Assembly (NCBI RefSeq): GCF_000801105.2
Contig: NC_079516.1
Location: 29,425,643-29,489,642, forward strand
Source: Raphanus sativus
Lineage: Eukaryota; Streptophyta; Magnoliopsida; Brassicales; Brassicaceae
Reading direction: 5' to 3'
Length of the DNA: 64,000 bases
Positions 11,311 to 21,800 of the stretch are shown piece after piece. The translations under genes and the position numbers were made by a program. The notes beneath the pieces were generated by a model. That model was given only the letters and a program-made list of their open reading frames with translations, made no database searches and had not been told where the DNA came from. Positions within the stretch are counted from its first letter, which is position 1, and each line of letters opens with the position of its first letter.

Positions 11311-12760
11311 TATATATTTTAATCATGAGATATTCTAACACAACTTCAAAATATTAAAAGAAATATTACTATCAAATAATATTTCTAAAACAATAGTATT
11401 AAGTAATTTTTAAATTTTCTTTTTTACTATTAAATAATTTCAATTTTCGTTTTTGTTTTTATTTTCTTAGTATATATTGCTTTAATCATGATATATTCTA
11501 AAACATGTCGCATTATTAAAAAAGGAAATTACTATTAAATAATATTTTGTTTAAGATTTTTAAAATGGAAATTTACTATATAATTAATTTCACCAAAAAT
11601 TGTTTTTATTATCTTATATATTTATTTTAAATTATGAAATAGTTTAACACATATCACAATTTTAAATATATAAATGTCATGCGTCACAATCATGTTAATT
11701 AACAATTTTGAAGAACCAAGTTTCCTATTAAGTAATTTTAGAATATTATTAAGTATTTTTAAAATTTCCTTTTTACTATTAAATCAACTTTAAAATTAAT
11801 TTATTTCAAAATTCGTTTTTTTTGTTATCTTAGTATATATATTTTATATCATTATAAATTTTAACCTCTTTAAAAATATTAAAAGGAAAATTACTATCAA
11901 ATAATTATTTGCAACTATGTTTTGTTTAGGATTTTAAAATTGAAAATTACTATTAGATATACTTACAATTACTTTTTTAACATAATTGTAAGTATATATA
12001 TTTTTAATCATGAGATATTCTAACACAACTTCAAAATATTAAAAGAAAAATTACTATCAAATAATATTTCTAAAAGAATAGTATTAAGTAATTTTTAAAT
12101 TTTCATTTTTACTATTAAATAATTTCAAAATTCCTTTTTGTTTTTATTTTCTTAGTATATATTTTTTTAATCATGATATATTCTAAAACATGTCGCATTA
12201 TTAAAAAAGGAAATTACTATTAAATAATATTTTGTTTAAGATTTTTAAAATGAAAATTCACTATATAATTAATTTCACCAAAAATCATTTTTATTATCTT
12301 ATATATTTATTTTAAATTATGAAATAGTTTAACACATATCACAATTTTAAATATATAACTGTCATGTGTCACATTCATGTTAATTAACAACTTTGAAGAA
12401 CCGAGTTTCCTATTAAGTAATTTTAGAATATTATTATCTTTAAAATTTCCATTTTACTATTAAATCAACTTTAAAATTTATTTCAAAATTCGTTTTTTTG
12501 TTATCTTAGTATATATATTTTATATCATTATAAATTTTAACCTCTTTAAAAATATTAAAAGGAAAATTACTATCAAATAATTATTTGCAACTATGTTTTG
12601 TTTAGGATTTTAAAATGGAAAATTACTATTAGATATACTTACAACTCTTTAAAAATATTAAAAAGAAAATTACTATCAAATAATTATTTGCAACTATGTT
12701 TTGTTTAGGATTTTAAAATGAAAAATTACTATTAGATATATTTACAATTACTTTTTTAAC
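11311..12760. repeat. ~684-bp tandem duplication plus a ~110-bp third partial copy
   Basis: The segment beginning AATCATGAGATATTCTAACAC at 11321 recurs from 12005 and the two copies stay colinear to the end of the unit. A further partial copy (CTCTTTAAAAATATTAAAA... to ...ATTAGATATA) follows at about 12645-12755. Within each unit a looser sub-repeat (TATATATTTTAATCATGA...CTAACAC) returns every ~150-200 bp. The copies differ by scattered substitutions and small indels. It is non-coding, inside the Helitron near its 5' end. Confidence 0.85.
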
Positions 12761-14203
12761 AAAATTTGTTTTTGTTATTATCTTAATATATATTTTTAAT
12801 TATAATATAGATTAACACATGTCGCAATCTTAAAAAAATTAATGACACGTGTCGCGATCATGTTAATTAGTAACTTTGAAAAACCAAGCTTTATATAATA
12901 AGATTTAATCTGTTTTCTAGCCTGTTAGGTATGTTTTCAGGTTCAGGAGCATTTTGTGAGAAAGTGATGTTTTTGGAGCATTTTGGAGTACAAGAGATGA
13001 TATACCCGAGTTGACCATTCAAGACTAAGTCGGAAGTCAACATTGCGATTATAATCGATCGATACTCATCCTGAGTCGTCGATCGATGTAGCTAAGAAGA
13101 TCCGCGTACTAGAAGATTATAATCGATCGATACACATCCAGTGTTGTCGATCGATATCGAGGACAAAATGGTTTAGCCGACTACTTCACCAAGACTTCAC
13201 CAAATTACGAGATTGCCCCTGACGAGTTTTTAACCTAATGGAAATGCTTAAATATTCCTGCTAAGTGTCTTTTGACGGCAACCTTCGAAAGAAGCAAGCT
13301 TTTAACAACCCTCAAAGCAGAGAGTGTGAGAGAGATACTAGAGTTTTATTTGTGTTTGAGAGATTGGAGAGATTTCTCATCTCCTTTTGTATTTCTACTT
13401 TATTCTATCTATGCAATTCTTTCATCTATCTATTATTATGAATTGTTTAGCTATGTCTGAGTAGTCTACTTGTTAGATCTAGGGTTCAAATAGGTTTGTG
13501 GGATTAGCCCCAAACTATAATTGCTAAGTTGTGATACTCATCAAATGGATTGCACCCTATGCTTGTTTTAGATTAGCTAACTAGAACATAGATCACTAGG
13601 ATCTTTGATTATCTTGAATTATCCATTTGAGCTTGCCTGTCTCCCGTTGAGAAGAACGACAGTTCCTCCTTGAGACCTTGTGGTCATATTCGGCTCGCGC
13701 CTAGGCAGATCTAGAAGCCGTCGATCGATATCCCGACAGGTGAATCGATCGGCGCTGCGAAAGGTGTATCGCTCGATATCTCAAAAGGATATTGACCGAC
13801 TCTTTTTCTGTGTCATCATGCGAAAGGTGTTGCCAGAGATCTAGATAATTTAACCAGTGATACTTCACTTGAGTTAAGCGGCTGAGATCTATAGTATCAT
13901 GCAAGCAACTTGTTAAAGCATTTATAGAGATTATAATCTCCATTCCTGAATAGAAACCCTATGTCTAGCACTCTTTATCACATTTAAACAACCCATCATA
14001 TTGTTAGTTAGAGCAACTACCTTGCTCATTTTAGGAATTGTTACTTTTTATTTCCATCATATAAACCAACCTTGCCTAGGATTGATTAGTAGATTTTATT
14101 TAATTGGTTCCCTAGCTCCTCGTGATTCGATCCCTAAGTACTACAGCTGTACCTCTTATTCGAGAGAGTAAGCTCTACTGGGTAATTTGAGCACTATCAA
14201 ATT

Positions 14204-14221
14204 TGGCGCCGTTGCCGGGGA
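14204..14221 (+). other. Primer-binding site of copy A (tRNA-Asp)
   Basis: TGGCGCCGTTGCCGGGGA lies four bases after the LTR end and is complementary to the 3' end of plant tRNA-Asp, the primer used by Athila-type elements. Confidence 0.88.
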
Positions 14222-14312
14222 GCTTTGATCGCCATTAGATTTAATCTTATTAATCTTAGGTTTTTCTTTTTACCCACTTTCTTATTAAAATTTTTCTTGT
14301 CTTTTCAGGTAT

Positions 14313-15720
14313 ATGCCCAGCAGTACCAGAAGCAACAGGGGAAATCAACTATTATTCTCAAAAGATCCTGCACACTTGGAACGTTCAATCCGCAAAGACC
14401 TACGCTCCGCATCGATCGACAGAAACGCAACACCGTCGACTGATACTCACGTTCAACAGTTGACCGACACTCAGACAGAACCTTCGACCGATACCGTTCA
14501 CCGATCCACATCGTTCGATACTTCTAACCGTATATCGATCGACACTACTCCGCGAAGCATGGTCGCGATTGTTATTCTCACGCAGGGCGAGAATGGAAAC
14601 CTGTATGACCAAGATGGTCATCTGCGTAATGCAACATGTCAGAAGTTAGATGCACAGGGAAACATAATCCCTGAGCCTGAAGCTGAGGCTACAGGAGAAG
14701 CTCAAACACGATCGTTGGCAGACTATAACCGTCCAGACGAGTACTACACCAACATATCAACTATTCGACTTCCAGAAATCCAGAAGCCGAACTTCGAGCT
14801 CAAGCCTCAGTACTACTCTCTCGTGTCTCAGATACCTTACTCTGGGCTATCACACGAGCATCCTATGGACCATCTGGAGAGGTTCGAGGATCTTATCGCT
14901 GCTATTCGTACGGATGGAGTCCCTGAGGACTACATACTATGCAAGCTCTTCAAATACTCACTGATTGGAGAAGCTTCGCACTGGCTCAAGCAGCTACCTA
15001 CAGAATCACTGACATCGTGGGCCGACATCAAAAACGCCTTCCTGCGTAATTTCTTTGATGAGGCACGCGCTGAAGACTTTTAAGGAGCAAAATCGCCACT
15101 TTCGCGCAAAAGCCTAGTGAGACTTTTAAAGATGCGTGGATCAGATTTAAGTTCTTCCAGCGAGACTGTCCACACCATGGATTCAATGAAGTGCAGCTGC
15201 TAAGCACTTTCTACAGAGGTATCGCCTTGAGGTATCAGATGGCTCTTGATACTGCTAGTGAGGGGAACTTCAACACTAGGAATCCAATAGAGGCTGTGAG
15301 ACTTATTGAGAACCTAGCCAACAACAGCAGTACCAAGAACACTGACTCTGACAAGAAGAAATTGGTTGCAGCCATCGGGGAAGACCAGATGAATGAAGTC
15401 AGAGCCAAGATAGATGCTTTACATGCATTTGTGGGGCAGCCAGTCTGCTCAGCTGAAGAAGGAAAGGCTAGAGAAGATGATACAGAGGAAGATGTGAACT
15501 ACATTGGAGGTACTGGATTTCAGAGATATGGAAACCAGAGTGGAAACAGAAACTTTTTTGGCAGTGGTCAGAAGAGTAACTACAACCAGAGTTCACAGTA
15601 TCAGAAACCCTTCACTAACACAAGGAACTACGGCAACTCAGCTTACCAAAATCCACCGCCACCCACCCAGGAGAGTAAGTTTGATGCCATGATTGATAGA
15701 TTTCTGGAAGGACAGCAGAA
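14313..15720 (+). pseudogene. Athila-type gag of copy A, frameshifted
   Basis: Starts MPSSTRSNRG at 14313 as in copy B. The gag core runs through QIPYSGLSHEHPMDHL and WLKQLPTESLTSWADI. At about 15080 two extra T residues (GACTTTTAAGG against GACTTAAGG in B) create a stop after ARAEDF. The frame resumes and continues as QLLSTFYRGIALRYQ and a Gln/Asn/Tyr-rich stretch, then ends where foreign DNA starts at about 15721. The protein would be the capsid-like structural component. It is inactive as it stands. Confidence 0.85.
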
Positions 15721-15940
15721 GTCCTATATCTAGCAACCATCCTTCCATCAACTACCTTGGTTACATAAGAACAACTACCTTGTTCGCCCTTGCAATTTAA
15801 TATATTTCCTATTTTATTTACTGTTTTATAATCTATTTACTGTTAGCCTAGCTTAATCATAACTATTAGATCTAGTGTGTGCCTTAGTTCCTTGTGGATT
15901 CGATCCCTAAGTACTATAACTTGACCTCTTTTGATGAGAG

Positions 15941-16347
15941 TAGAGATGGCAATTGGGCTCTCCCGTCCCATCCCGTTCCGAACCGCTGCGGGTTCGGTTT
16001 CTGGCGGTACACGGCGGGCCTGTCCCGCGCGGGATGCGGTCCTCAAACTAGCTGTCCAAGCCCGTACCGCGAAATATGTAGGCCTTCGCGTGCCGTCCCG
16101 CGGGACATTGAATATTACATTACTTGTTTCTACATGCACAAACAAACATAGACAATAATTGAGTTTGAGCTTACAAATGATCGAGCATAATCTTACAAGA
16201 TCAATACATTAAGCTTATACAAAACAAATGTTTTTATTATCATTTATGATGGCTTGAAGAAGCTCCACCAGTGCAGATCAGAGATATTTGGGAGAACGGA
16301 AGCATCATCGACCCTGAAACCACCATCAACGGAGCTCCATAATGTCT

Positions 16348-16403
<56 letters not shown>

Positions 16404-16607
16404 GAAAGCTTCAAAATCCCGCGGTTTAACCCATCCCGCTTTCGGCCCGTCCCGCTTTGAGCCCATCCCGCTTTGAACCCGTCCTGCTTTGAGCCCGTCC
16501 CGCGAGGCCCGCAATTTTGCGGGTTTATCAAATGTAGGCCCAATCCCGCTCCGCAGCAAGTCTTTACGGGCCAGGCCCGCGGTCCAGGTCCTTGATTGCC
16601 ATCCCTA
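15941..16607. mobile_element. hAT-type MITE
   Basis: Terminal inverted repeats TAGAGATGGCAA and TTGCCATCCCTA, flanked by an 8-bp duplication GATGAGAG (15933-15940 and 16608-16615). An 8-bp duplication and a TAGGGATGGCAA-like terminus are hAT hallmarks. The 667-bp interior is GC-rich, with repeated CCCGTCCC/CCCGCTTTGAGCCC words and a CT microsatellite. No transposase is present. Confidence 0.88.
16351..16400. repeat. CT microsatellite
   Basis: About 24 uninterrupted CT dinucleotides inside the hAT MITE. Confidence 0.95.
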
Positions 16608-16663
16608 GATGAGAGTAAAAATCACTCCTTAGGGTAATTTGAGTGGTTCAAATTTGCTCCTTA

Positions 16664-16723
16664 GAAGTTCCAATCCTTCTGATAGAGTCTTCAGTCTGGA
16701 CAATCTGTGTCTCAAGTTTCTTA
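16664..16723 (-). repeat. 60-bp inverted segment of the Athila-like body
   Basis: This stretch (GAAGTTCCAATCC... to ...CAAGTTTCTTA) is the reverse complement of copy B 48393-48455, while the sequence on both sides of the rearranged region is in normal orientation. It marks an inversion at the repair junction of the foreign LTR fragment. Confidence 0.8.
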
Positions 16724-18049
16724 ACCGAATCAATGCACTCAGACCCACACCGAAACCACAAGCTAACCCTATAGAAATCACTGGTAACCTTTCAGACACT
16801 ACACCTATATCAGAGAGAACTGAAGGAAGAAGGTTAACGAGTAGGAAGGAGAAGATTCCTAAAAACCTTAAGAGGGAAGCTAATGAAAAAGAGATTGATG
16901 GTTTCACTAAGAGAGTTATCAGAATCCCACCAGAGAAACCTTTTGAGGAGGTTTCTTCACAAGCAGATTGTGGATGTTCTTCAGAGAAACAAGGGAGACT
17001 GAAACTGACATTAGGAGAAGGTTTGACAATGTCAGAGAGGATATGAGGAAAAGGATTACTTTGCAGAAGAAGAGTGATCCTGGGAAGTTTGCAATACCCT
17101 GTGTAGTAAAAGGGATTGAATTTCCTCATGCACTATGTGACACTGGTTCATCAGTCAGCATTTTACCAAAGGTCATGGCAGACCATCTGGGCCTGCAAGT
17201 AGAACCTTCACCAGAGATCTTTACATTCGTGGATTACACTCAGAAAAACTCTGGAGGCTTCGTCAGAGACCTGGAAGTACATATTGGTAATGCTATCGTC
17301 CCTGTGGATTTTCACGTTCTTGACATCAAGCTAAACTGGAACTCTTCCCTCTTACTTGGAAGAGCATTTATGGCTACAGTAGGAGCCATATGTGACATGA
17401 ACACCAACAGGATGTGCTTGACTATGATAGATCCAGAGATCCACTACGACCTTGTCAAGCTTTTCAAACCACCATCCAAATCAGTGGTAAAAGAAGATGA
17501 TACTGGTATCATAGCAGTTTGTCATTGTGAAGTCGAGTACGAGACAGAATACTCGGGATCGATCGACATCACTTTAACATCATCGATCGACACTTGCAAG
17601 ACAGAGGAGATCGACAACAAATATGGATCATCGATCGACAAAGACCCACCAGATGATGAACTCGATCAACCAGATCATTGCTACCCGAATTTCACCATCC
17701 CACCCAGCCGAAAGGAAGATGATTACTCAGTAAGGAATTGGGCAGATAGCAGATTTCATGAGAGTTTTGCAGTAGACATAGCCACCTCTTCCCACAGTGG
17801 AGACCACCGTGAAGAACATGATGCAGACTATTGGGAAGAGAGAGCTTGGGAAAATTACTTGGAGAATGACAGATTTGCAATTCGATTCCCACCATCGATT
17901 GACATCAAACGCCCACCATCGATCGATTATCTACTTCATCCAGCAAAACGACATCGTCCATCGATCGACATCGCCAGTATCGCATCGATCGATATTAACC
18001 CGGACGACTTGAAGGACAAAATCGGAATTTCACCGATTAGGGGAACACA
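16724..18049 (+). pseudogene. Athila-type protease region of copy A
   Basis: Matches copy B 48872-50190. It opens with NRINALRPTPKPQ. A single-base deletion near 16950 (GTTTCTTCAC against GTTTATTTCAC in B) shifts the frame. From 16968 the frame runs through the retroviral-type aspartic protease (ALCDTGSSVSILPKVMADHL, active-site DTGS; LLLGRAFMATVGAICDM). The region then becomes rich in Ser-Ile-Asp units coded by ATCGATCGA repeats. It ends at 18049 against an antisense LTR. Confidence 0.85.
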
Positions 18050-18480
18050 TGTGATAGACCCAAAATCGGGAAGGATGGCTTTGGCCGGATGTTGGATATG
18101 AACCGAGAAGGCGAAGGCACTTCTGGAACTGGGATGGAATGAATGGATCGTCAAGAGGTGCGGAATGACTCTTGATATACCCTCGGTCTAAGGCTAACCA
18201 CCAAAGAACGGATGTAGTGCGTTGGCTAACCACCAAATAACACACAAAGATGATTGGCTAACCACCAAATCAACAAGCCGGTCACACCGATGACCTAGCT
18301 AAAGAACTCTCTCTCACACTTAGAGAAGAAACAAAAATAAACTCCAAAATGATCTGCTTTTTATTCATGAAATGGATTACATATTTATAGTAGAATGAGT
18401 CAAAGAAAAACATAAATAGTTGTGGAAAACTAGAAGCATAGAAAACACAAACAAAGACTAAGACTTTTTATGGAAAACCT
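18050..18480 (-). repeat. LTR of Gypsy fragment D (antisense)
   Basis: Its outer end reads TGATAGACCC on the plus strand, which is ...GGGTCTATCA on the element's own strand, the usual CA end of an LTR. A minus-strand TATA-like TATAAATA (18389-18382) fits an LTR promoter. GGTGGTTAGCCAA is repeated three times at about 18190-18270. The inner boundary is uncertain: it could lie near 18577, where TGATAGTG starts on the minus strand. Confidence 0.6.
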
Positions 18481-18489
18481 AAATGTGGA

Positions 18490-18892
18490 CTATGACTTTT
18501 GACTAGAGTTTGAATGCCTCTTTCCTAGGCACGACTTTGACTCCTTTTGTTGATATTTCTTGATGCAAATGGGCAGGACACTATCAGGAAAGGCCTGGTC
18601 TAATTTGGTGTAAAACGGACCCAAATCGAATTTGTTATGAATTTTTCGGTGGGCCGAAAAAGGCTCATTTCGCCCAGCAGCTAAACCAGTTCTTTCTTCA
18701 GTGTCACTTAGCTCATTCAGCTCCAAGTTAGTGTCACATAGCTCATCCAGCTTCATAGTAGTGTCACTTATCTCACTCAGCTCATCTAGCTCCAAAGTAG
18801 TGTCACGATCTGATTGAAAAATCTCGATTGGATCAAGCTGGTCGACATGATCACCATCATGGGCCGTGTCTATAAACCAGCTTCTCATGTTC
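18490..18892 (-). pseudogene. C-terminal tail of a Gypsy polyprotein (fragment D)
   Basis: The minus strand codes for an acidic repeat (TLELDELSEISDTTMKLDEL, NLELNELSDTEE), then AAGRNEPFSAHRKIHNKFDL and KYQQKES, and stops at 18490 next to the LTR. I infer this as the extreme tail of an LTR-element polyprotein because of its position and direction relative to the LTR; no catalytic domain is included. It joins head-to-head with copy C at about 18893. The first ~10 codons of the plus-strand frame starting at 18866 are therefore antisense of D and not real gag. Confidence 0.55.
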
Positions 18893-21800
18893 AAACAGGT
18901 GCCAGATGCAATGCGTGTGCCCTTGGTGGCAACACGATTTAAAGGGCGAGCATCTGCTTGGTGGCAGCAAATTAAGGAACAACGTGCTCGAGACGGAAAA
19001 GAACGCATTGCTTCGTGGGATAAGCTTAAGCGTATTCTGCGAAAAGCGTTTCTTCCTTACAACTACACTCGAACTGTGTATAATCAGCTCCAAAATTTGC
19101 GCCAAGGAAGTAAAACGGTGGATGATTATGCCGCAGAATTTTTTACACTCCTGATGCGCAATACCCTTCTTGAAACACATGATCAACTTGTCTCCAGATT
19201 CATTGGAGGTCTTCGGCAACAAATCCAGAACCACCTCTTATTGTTCAACCCCAACTCTGTTTCTGAAGCACATCAGCGTGCAATTTTAATTGAACAGAAT
19301 CTGCGAGGTTCACAGAGCTCTTGGTCTGCTGCAAATTCTCGGTCCCGCTCAACCACAACTGATGTCGCTAGTAGCTCTCACCAAGACCAGCAGACGAAGG
19401 AAAGTGCAACGCGTCCTGCAACAGAACAAAGCAATAATACGGGTCCAGTGCGCACCACTCGTCCTGCAACGTTTAAGTGCTACAACTGTGGGGAACCGGG
19501 GCATCGCATCAACTCTTGTCCAAAACGTAACTTCTTGGCTAATGATGAGCCTATATATGATGACGATGACATTCACGAACCTGATACAAACATAGTTGAG
19601 GAAGAAGTTAGCGGTGATTTGGGTCAGCTCTTAGTGATTCGTCGCAATTTTCTGAGCCCACAGGGTATTGAAGAATCATGGCTTCGCACAAATATATTCC
19701 GTTCCACATGCACCATTCGTGGTAAAGTTTGCAAGTTCATGGTTGACTCTGGAAGCTGCACAAATGTGATTTCCGCAGAGGCAGTAGATAAGCTTGCTCT
19801 GTTCACTGAGCCTCACCCCACGCCTTATAATTTGGCATGGCTAAATCCTAAAACAGATATCCGTATCTCACGACGCTGCAAGGTTCCTTTTTCTGTGGGA
19901 ACAAACTATCGAGATATTGTTTGTTGTGATGTCGTGCCGATGGACGCATGCCATTTGTTACTAGGCCGTCCTTGGGAGTATGATCGACAAACCATGCATG
20001 ACGGCTTTGCAAATACATATTCGTTCATGTTTGAGAACAAACGAATCACATTGTTGCCTTCTCAAGATACAACTTCACCCCCTGATACTCGTGAGGCTCT
20101 TTCTCCTTCAAAGGCGCCACCAACGACGAGACCAGTATTGATGTTGTCTCAGTCTCAATTTGTGGAAGAATTACAGGGTTCTGATGTCATGTTTGCTTTA
20201 ATTGCTACTGATCCTCCCGCCTCATTGCCATTCTCAGTTCCACCAGCCTTTGAAGCGCTTATTACCGAGTTTCGTGATGTTTTCCCAGAGGATCTTCCAG
20301 CGGGATTGCCCCCGTTACGTGACATCCAACATTGTATTGACCTCGCTCCAAATTCACCTTTACCTAACCGGCCTCATTACAGGATGAAACCGCAAGAGCA
20401 CGATGAGTTACGCAGGCAGGTCGAAGACTTGCTTTCAAAGGGATATGTTCGTGAGAGCCTTAGCCCTTGTGCGGTACCGGCTTTGTTGATTCCCAAGAAA
20501 GACGGTTCCTGGCGTATGTGTGTTGACAGCCGCGCGATCAATAAAATCACAATACGCTACCGTTTTCCAATTCCCCGATTGGACGATTTGCTCGATCAGA
20601 TTGGTTCTGCTTCCATTTTCACAAAATTGGATCTTAAAAGTGGGTACCATCAGATTCGTATCCGCCCAGGTGATGAGTGGAAGACAGCGTTCAAGACGAG
20701 AGAGGGATTGTTTGAATGGATGGTGATGCCTTTTGGCCTTTCTAACGCTCCGAGCACGTTCATGCGTGTCATGAATCAAGCTTTGAGACCTTTCATTGGA
20801 CGTTTCGTTGTTGTTTATTTCAACGACATCCTTATATTCAGTTCTTTACTGACGGATCATCTAGCACACTTGCGCGCCGTATTACTGGTTCTGCGCCGAG
20901 AGAACCTTTTTGCAGCAACAAAGAAGTGTTCTTTTGGGGTTTCTGAAGTTCTGTTTCTCGGTTATGTCATCTCTCATAGAGGTTTGGAGGTCGACACTTC
21001 TAAGGTTGATGCCATTCGTCAATGGCCAACACCTAATTCTATTTCTGATGTGCGGAGTTTCCATGGGTTAGCCTCGTTCTATCGCCGCTTTGTTGCTCAT
21101 TTTAGCAGCATAATGGCTCCAATCACAGATTGCATCAAGTTGAAACAGTTCGCGTGGTCTCCTGAGGCAGAGAAAGCTTTCCAGGTCATCAAGCAAAAGC
21201 TTACTTCTGCCCCGGTTCTTGCACTACCTAACTTCTCTGTTCCGTTTGAACTCCACTCTGACGCTTCTAAGCTTGGGATAGGCGCAGTTCTGAGTCAACA
21301 AGGGAAGCCTATTGCTTTCTTTAGTGAGAAAATAGCAGGAGCTCGCGGTCGCTATAGTACCTACGATGTGGAACTGTACGCTGTGATCCAGGCCGTCAAG
21401 CACTGGAGGCACTATTTGTTTCATCGCGAGTTTGTGCTTTTCACCGATCATGACGCTCTGAAGCATATTGGTTCGCAAGATAAGGTTTCGGCGCGTCATG
21501 CTTCATGGTTTGCTTACCTACAGCAGTTTACTTTTGTGATTAAACACAAGGCTGGTGTATTGAATAAAGTAGCTGACGCTCTCAGCCGTCGACAATCCTT
21601 GTTGGCTACTTTACATGCGACTGTTACTGGTTTTTCTATGCTTCCTGACCTTTATCCTTCTGATGTCTTCTTTGGAAAGTTATGGGATGATGCAGTTGCA
21701 GGGTTGAGCTCGGAGTATTTCGTTTTGGATGGTTTCTTGTTTCGTGGGATTCGCCTTTGCATTCCGGAATCAAGCTTGCGTCTGCAAATCATTAAAGAAT

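Larger units (their letters stand above)
8965..12902 (-). mobile_element. Helitron inserted in the copy A LTR
   Basis: Read on the minus strand, it starts TCTTATTATATAAAGCTTGG at 12902 and ends with a hairpin CCGTGC-AAC-GCACGG (8991-8977), then ATCCATAT and CTAG (8968-8965). The flanks are A (8964) and T (12903), the expected Helitron target. Removing the element restores the LTR sequence seen in copy B base for base at the junction. It is 3.94 kb and contains a decayed helicase fragment (9690-10010), a LINE fragment and a tandemly duplicated AT-rich region. A decayed derivative of an autonomous element is likely. Confidence 0.88.
8907..14199 (+). repeat. 5' LTR of Athila-like copy A, in two parts (8907-8964 and 12903-14199)
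   Basis: The first 58 bp (TGATATACCATGG...) match the start of the copy B LTR with one difference. The remainder (TTTAATCTG... to ...CACTATCA) matches the rest of it. Together they make about 1355 bp, against 1356 bp for the intact B 5' LTR. The gap is exactly the Helitron 8965-12902. The LTR carries paired ATCGATCGAT blocks near 13053-13087 and 13131-13159. Confidence 0.9.
15721..16663 (+). repeat. Foreign LTR-end fragment in copy A, split by a hAT MITE
   Basis: About 276 bp of non-family sequence (15721-15940 and 16616-16663) replaces part of copy A. Its end (GATTCGATCCCTAAGTACT..., TAGGGTAATTTGAG, TTCAAATTTG) parallels the 3' end of the Athila-like LTR itself (...GATTCGATCCCTAAGTACTA..., GGGTAATTTGAGCACTATCAAATTTGG). 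It is therefore probably the LTR end of a related but diverged Athila family. Confidence 0.6.
8907..18049 (+). mobile_element. Athila-like Gypsy retrotransposon copy A, truncated and rearranged
   Basis: Same family as copy B at 45435-54969. It has a 5' LTR (split by a Helitron), a tRNA-Asp primer site, gag and protease regions closely matching B, then stops at 18049 where an unrelated antisense LTR begins. The last ~4.8 kb present in B, including the 3' LTR, are missing. Internal damage includes a 2-bp insertion, a 1-bp deletion, replacement of about 560 bp of B sequence by a foreign LTR piece, and a short inversion. No reverse transcriptase or integrase is visible. Confidence 0.85.

Noticed and set aside
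14130..14160. tRNA B-box-like GATTCGATCCC in the LTRs
   Set aside because: No acceptor, D or anticodon stems surround it, and it recurs as part of the LTR 3' end.
15843..16559. Several open frames on both strands around the CT repeat
   Set aside because: They are made by GC-rich repeat words and the CT microsatellite inside a non-coding hAT MITE.
18490..19008. 172-residue minus-strand gene
   Set aside because: Its first ~40 codons are antisense to copy C gag. Only the part below 18893 looks like real LTR-element tail.
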